This document shows, piece by piece, positions 6,710-9,674 of a DNA stretch of 9,674 bases (positions are counted from its first letter, which is position 1; each line of letters starts with the position of its first letter). The notes beneath the pieces are model-generated. The model was not told the DNA's origin. It saw only the letters and a list, made by a program, of their open reading frames with translations, and did not search any database. Origin of the DNA: CAZTWC01 sp964617105 [NCBI: uncultured Myxococcia bacterium] (GTDB lineage Bacteria; CAZTWC01); assembly GCA_964617105.1 (NCBI GenBank), contig CAZTWC010000131.1:1-9674 (forward strand). Reading direction: 5' to 3'. A program made the translations under genes and the position numbers.

Positions 6710-7162
6710 ATGGACGCCACTATGGATGATGAAATAAAAGAATTTAAAATCTTTTGTAAAGAGAACAATCTAATTATTACCAAGGAACGTTTATCTATTT
6801 TTAATAAAATTCTCTCCATTCATCATCACTTTAATATTGATGAATTGTATTTGGAATTAAAAAAAGACCAGATAAATATTTCAGTTTCATCTATTTACCG
6901 GCTTATTCCCTTCCTGATTCAGGGTAATTTTATTCGGCCTATATATTTGGACGATAAAAATATTTATTATGAACATATTTGTGGCCATTCCCACCATGAC
7001 CATTTAATATGCGCCAATTGTAATGAAATAATTGAATTTTGCGATGAAGGCATAGAAGTGTTACAGGAACATGTGGCTAAAAAATATAACTATCAAATCG
7101 TTAATCACCGGTTAGTGATCAAAGGATTGTGTTCAAAATGCCAAGAAGAAGGCGGGAGTTAA
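6710..7162 (+). CDS. fur: Fur-family metalloregulator
   Basis: A 150-aa Fur-type repressor that dimerises and binds Fur boxes when loaded with Fe2+. The N-terminal winged helix covers residues 10-80, with ITKERLSIFNKIL, HHHFNIDELY (His38-40) and the recognition helix around SSIYRLIPFL (58-70). The C-terminal half carries the regulatory and zinc ligands: Glu88 and His89, the His-rich HSHHDHLIC (93-101), CANC (101-104) and CSKC (141-144), so both structural Cys pairs are intact. Length is normal for Fur. The start is uncertain: ATG 6710 has no Shine-Dalgarno, while ATG 6722 is preceded by a weak GGA and would give 146 aa. The gene is markedly AT-rich (30% GC in bases 6841-6960, counted by hand) compared with glpD. 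PerR or Zur are alternatives, but the iron genes around it and its own Fur box favour Fur. Confidence 0.9.
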   Translation: MDATMDDEIKEFKIFCKENNLIITKERLSIFNKILSIHHHFNIDELYLELKKDQINISVSSIYRLIPFLIQGNFIRPIYLDDKNIYYEHICGHSHHDHLICANCNEIIEFCDEGIEVLQEHVAKKYNYQIVNHRLVIKGLCSKCQEEGGS

Positions 7163-7238
7163 TTTGTTAATTTCCGGACAGCAACTAATTTGGTTCGCCT
7201 AATATTTTGGGATAAGCACGGAAAGCAAAAGAAACATT

Positions 7239-7269
7239 GCGCCTACACCATTTAGGCGCTTATTTTTTT
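7239..7269 (+). terminator. Intrinsic terminator after fur
   Basis: GCGCCTA (7239-7245) and TAGGCGC (7253-7259) form a perfect 7-bp stem with a 7-nt loop, followed by TTATTTTTTT. It lies 76 bp after the fur stop and should end the regulator transcript. An upstream CGCCTAA (7196-7202) is also complementary to its 3' arm, so readthrough might be modulated (see findings). Confidence 0.8.
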
Positions 7270-7285
7270 ATCATTGTGTTGCAAT

Positions 7286-7300
7286 TGATTATCAATATCG
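7286..7300. promoter_or_regulatory. Weaker Fur-like site upstream of the barrel-feoB genes
   Basis: TGATTATCAATATCG matches the Fur 7-1-7 consensus at 11 of 14 defined positions and overlaps a perfect short palindrome ATTGAT-T-ATCAAT (7284-7296). It lies 28 bp before the start of the exported-protein gene and after the terminator, where a promoter is needed. No convincing -35/-10 pair was found; TTGTGT (7274-7279) with TATCGA (7296-7301) is the best and is weak. Confidence 0.4.
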
Positions 7301-7327
7301 AAGCAACCCGCCTATGGAGAAAAACAA

Positions 7328-8065
7328 ATGAAACAACAATCTTTACTTTGCCTGCTGGTAACTATTTTTGTGTCCTGGTCAATCTCTGCCAATGCACTTG
7401 ACACCACCGAGCCATTTGAACTTGGTTTTACTGACTATGAAATGTACAGCAGTATGGGCGGAGCCAATCTCAATGCCGGAGAACGTACCATTGGTTGGGA
7501 TGGAGTAGTTGGGGTTGGATTAACTGATTCTTTTTCAGCTGCACTCAAATATAGTCTGGAGTCAAATGACTATTTACAAAGTGATGGCGACCAGTTACAT
7601 CTCTGGGTTTTCTGGACGGTGACCGCCTCAAAGATATTTGATGTTGATTTTTTTAGCCAAATCGGGACTGGCGGCGGTTTGGCCTTTGGTTCAGAATTAA
7701 ATTTGGATTTAGATAAATTTGGACTTCAACTTACTTTGGAGGAGGGGATAGAAAACAGGATCGACTTAAAAGGTAACCCAACTAAGGAAAGATCCTATAA
7801 TTTAGGTCTACAGCCGCTGGTCCATTACGCACTAAACGATTCTACCCAACTTTTGGCTGCTATCGACTTTTCTTTGCCCCATTATCCCAAAAAAGGCGAA
7901 CGTTCCTTTAATATTGGCTCTGTTGGTATTGGCCTTAATATCGGTGTTCACCCTGCTGTCGAACTTATTACCGAGTTAAATATCGATATCCCTCAGGACG
8001 ATGAAAAAATGGCAATCGGAGCAATGATCGGCTTTTTAGCTACCGTACCAGCAACTAAAAATTAA
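7328..8065 (+). CDS. Exported protein, probable outer-membrane beta-barrel linked to feoB
   Basis: A 245-aa protein with a clear Sec signal peptide: Lys2, hydrophobic core at about 6-19, and a probable signal peptidase I cut after ANA (residues 21-23). The mature part lacks hydrophobic helices. It shows alternating polar/hydrophobic stretches with many Gly and aromatic residues (TIGWDGVVGVGLTDSFSAALKYSL, QLHLWVFWTVT, SVGIGLNIG), the pattern of an 8-12 strand beta-barrel of the OmpW/porin size class. It lacks the typical C-terminal Phe, ending VPATKN. GGAGA (7316-7320) lies 7 nt before the ATG. feoB follows after 16 bp, so the two form an operon. I infer a channel or sensor helping Fe2+ reach FeoB across the outer membrane. 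From memory, Geobacter carries an unnamed protein at the equivalent place. No specific family is recognised. Confidence 0.75.
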   Translation: MKQQSLLCLLVTIFVSWSISANALDTTEPFELGFTDYEMYSSMGGANLNAGERTIGWDGVVGVGLTDSFSAALKYSLESNDYLQSDGDQLHLWVFWTVTASKIFDVDFFSQIGTGGGLAFGSELNLDLDKFGLQLTLEEGIENRIDLKGNPTKERSYNLGLQPLVHYALNDSTQLLAAIDFSLPHYPKKGERSFNIGSVGIGLNIGVHPAVELITELNIDIPQDDEKMAIGAMIGFLATVPATKN

Positions 8066-8081
8066 AAAAAAAGGTGAAACC

Positions 8082-9674
8082 ATGGAACTCAAACAGAGAG
8101 ATTTTTCCACTAACAGTGATGCCACCTATATTTTAATCGGCAATGTTAATACGGGAAAATCCACTATCTTCAACAGAATGTGCCGAAAAAATATCAAAGA
8201 GGGAAATTATCCGGGCACCACGGTAAGTATTACCACCAGCGAACTGAAATGCCATTTAAAGGAAGCATTCCTGATTGATACTCCTGGCTCAAACACTATT
8301 TATGGAGAGAACGAAGATGAATTGATCTCCAAAAATATGATTTTAGACGCCAAGGCTTCCAATCTGGTTTTTGTGGCTGATTCCAAAAACTTGAAGCGTT
8401 CTCTGGCTTTATATTTTCACTATGTCGAGTTTGACCTGCCAATTCTTTTTAATATAAATATGATGGATGAGGCATTGATAAAAAATATTGATATCAATGT
8501 AGAAAAACTGGCCAGTTTGCTCGGCGTACCCGTAAATACTACCGTGGCCATTGAAGGTGACGGGATCGAATCGTTAAGAAAAAATCTGACTGAAGTAAAA
8601 GTTGGCAAGTCATCAATAAAATATCCCCAATTTATTGAAAATTATTTGCGATTGGCCCAACAGATTATTGGAGATAAAAAAATCTCCCGGGGGATTTTAT
8701 TGTCTGTATTGGCTGAAGATAAATTATCCAAAGAGTATGTTCAAAAAATTTGCGATCAAAACACTTTTTCCCAAATTGAACGTCTGGTTGAGCAAACCAA
8801 GAGAAAAACCAGTAAAAAGATAGGTACCCAACTTTTGGATATCTATCTGGAGAAGGCTGAGGAGATCTATAACCAGGTAGTATGGGTAAGCGAGCCCACC
8901 AAAATTCCCTTTGCCGATAAATTGGGCGTCTGGAGCAGAAATATCTACACCGGTATTCCCATTGCCATCATTATTATCATTCTCATGTACTATTTTGTGG
9001 GCAAATTTGGCGCTGAATATTTGGTAGATTTATTAGAAGGAGAACTCTTTGGCGAAATAATTGTCCCATGGATAGAAAACATCTGCAAATTAGTCCCATC
9101 TGAACTGTTCGCCAGAGCAATTGTCGGTGAATTCGGATTGGTTAGCGTAGGCCTTGCCCTGTCTCTAGGTTTGGTGATGCCGGTTTTGCTCACTTTTTAT
9201 TTTTTCTTTGGCATGCTTGAGAGTAGCGGCTATTTACCCAGGTTATCCGTCCTTTTGAACAAGGTCTTCAAGAAAATGGGTATGAGTGGAAAAGGGATAT
9301 TGCCTTTAATCATGGGGTTTTCCTGCATTACCATGGCAATCTTGGCCACCAGAGCCCTTGAGACCAGAAAAGAACGAAATATTGCCACCTTTCTCCTGAT
9401 TATGGGTATTCCATGTGCACCATTATTGAGCGTGATGCTGGTATTACTGGCCGATTTACCTTTGTGGAGTTCATTCTTTATTTTTGGATTCTTAACTCTG
9501 CAAATACTGTTGATTGGTTTTCTTACCAATAAAATTTTCCGTTCCAAAGTGCCGGATTTTATTATGGAAATTCCGCCATTAAGAATCCCGAAACTAAAAA
9601 CTCTCTTTATAAATTCCATACGCAGAACCTATCTATTTTTAAAGGAAGCCATCCCTGTATTTCTGTTTGCTGCG
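8082..9674 (+). CDS. feoB: FeoB-type ferrous iron transporter, 3'-truncated by the window, divergent motifs
   Basis: The frame is open from ATG 8082 to the window end (531 codons), so the C-terminus is missing; typical FeoB is about 650-780 aa. AAGGTGA lies 4 nt before the ATG. FeoB is an inner-membrane Fe2+ importer with a cytosolic G domain. Visible here are G1 GNVNTGKS (20-27; usual GNPNSGKT), G2 GNYPGTTVS (41-49), G3 DTPG (66-69; usual DLPG) and G4 NMMD (126-129). A charged helical GDI-like region extends to about 280. The first membrane helix is at about 291-307, with further helices after 360. The usual Gly-Cys gate GFGCNVPA is GFSCITMA here (Cys415), followed by ATRALETRKER (usual ATRTLESRRDR), and the second Cys motif is IPCAP (Cys445). 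The Cys residues are kept but their neighbours are not. The family call is firm. Being a standard Fe2+ pump is likely from its company (Fur, DtxR-FeoA), but Mn2+ or another metal is possible. Confidence 0.88.
   Translation, partial: MELKQRDFSTNSDATYILIGNVNTGKSTIFNRMCRKNIKEGNYPGTTVSITTSELKCHLKEAFLIDTPGSNTIYGENEDELISKNMILDAKASNLVFVADSKNLKRSLALYFHYVEFDLPILFNINMMDEALIKNIDINVEKLASLLGVPVNTTVAIEGDGIESLRKNLTEVKVGKSSIKYPQFIENYLRLAQQIIGDKKISRGILLSVLAEDKLSKEYVQKICDQNTFSQIERLVEQTKRKTSKKIGTQLLDIYLEKAEEIYNQVVWVSEPTKIPFADKLGVWSRNIYTGIPIAIIIIILMYYFVGKFGAEYLVDLLEGELFGEIIVPWIENICKLVPSELFARAIVGEFGLVSVGLALSLGLVMPVLLTFYFFFGMLESSGYLPRLSVLLNKVFKKMGMSGKGILPLIMGFSCITMAILATRALETRKERNIATFLLIMGIPCAPLLSVMLVLLADLPLWSSFFIFGFLTLQILLIGFLTNKIFRSKVPDFIMEIPPLRIPKLKTLFINSIRRTYLFLKEAIPVFLFAA

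Noticed and set aside
7208-7259. Resemblance to a GEMM-type cyclic-dinucleotide riboswitch core (GCACGGAAAGC recalls the ACGCAAAGC box)
   Set aside because: The first helix with its tetraloop and the receptor helix are not present in the expected order and the 3' hairpin is a plain terminator stem. An Infernal search with the GEMM model would settle it.
8420-9619. Several leftward and out-of-frame open stretches across the feoB region
   Set aside because: They are shadows of the long uninterrupted feoB frame from 8082 to the window end, which carries all FeoB motifs.

Overview
The window looks like chromosomal DNA from an anaerobic, probably metal- or sulfur-respiring, Gram-negative bacterium of the Desulfuromonas/Geobacter type (Desulfobacterota). 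The reasons are an outer-membrane-type protein with a signal peptide, a DUF401 permease, and a DtxR-FeoA regulator, Fur regulator and FeoB gene cluster. From memory, Geobacter carries a similar cluster. This placement is inference from gene content, not a database result.

Left part (1-2013): the 3' end of an aerobic-type glycerol-3-phosphate dehydrogenase gene (glpD) converges on a DUF401 membrane permease gene, with only 15 bp between their stop codons. The permease is divergent from the next gene pair. The 166-bp divergent gap holds a plausible sigma70-type promoter for the rightward genes and a 9-bp direct repeat with a 22-bp period just upstream of the permease.

Middle (2014-5776): two overlapping genes encode large P-loop GTPases (673 and 583 aa). 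Each has an N-terminal G domain with the unusual G3 motif DTPD, weak or missing G4 motifs, a Trp-rich segment about 280-300 residues after the P-loop, and hydrophobic C-terminal segments. They read as a translationally coupled, membrane-associated GTPase pair of dynamin-like or septin-like flavour. Their function is not recognised, and they are the best candidates here for an undescribed system.

Right part (5777-9674): an iron-homeostasis cluster, all on + strand. In order it holds a DtxR/IdeR-type repressor fused to a FeoA-like domain, a Fur-family repressor, a small exported protein likely to be an outer-membrane beta-barrel, and a divergent FeoB ferrous-iron transporter that runs off the window. 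The first two genes are each preceded by an almost identical 32-bp segment in which a Fur-type palindrome sits inside a promoter. A weaker Fur-like palindrome precedes the barrel-feoB pair, after an intrinsic terminator. The simplest reading is that Fe-loaded repressor shuts down its own gene, its sister regulator and the uptake genes when iron is plentiful. The barrel would admit Fe2+ to the periplasm and FeoB would move it across the inner membrane.

No tRNA, rRNA, CRISPR array, intact insertion sequence or phage gene was seen. No gene-free stretch exceeds 300 bases.
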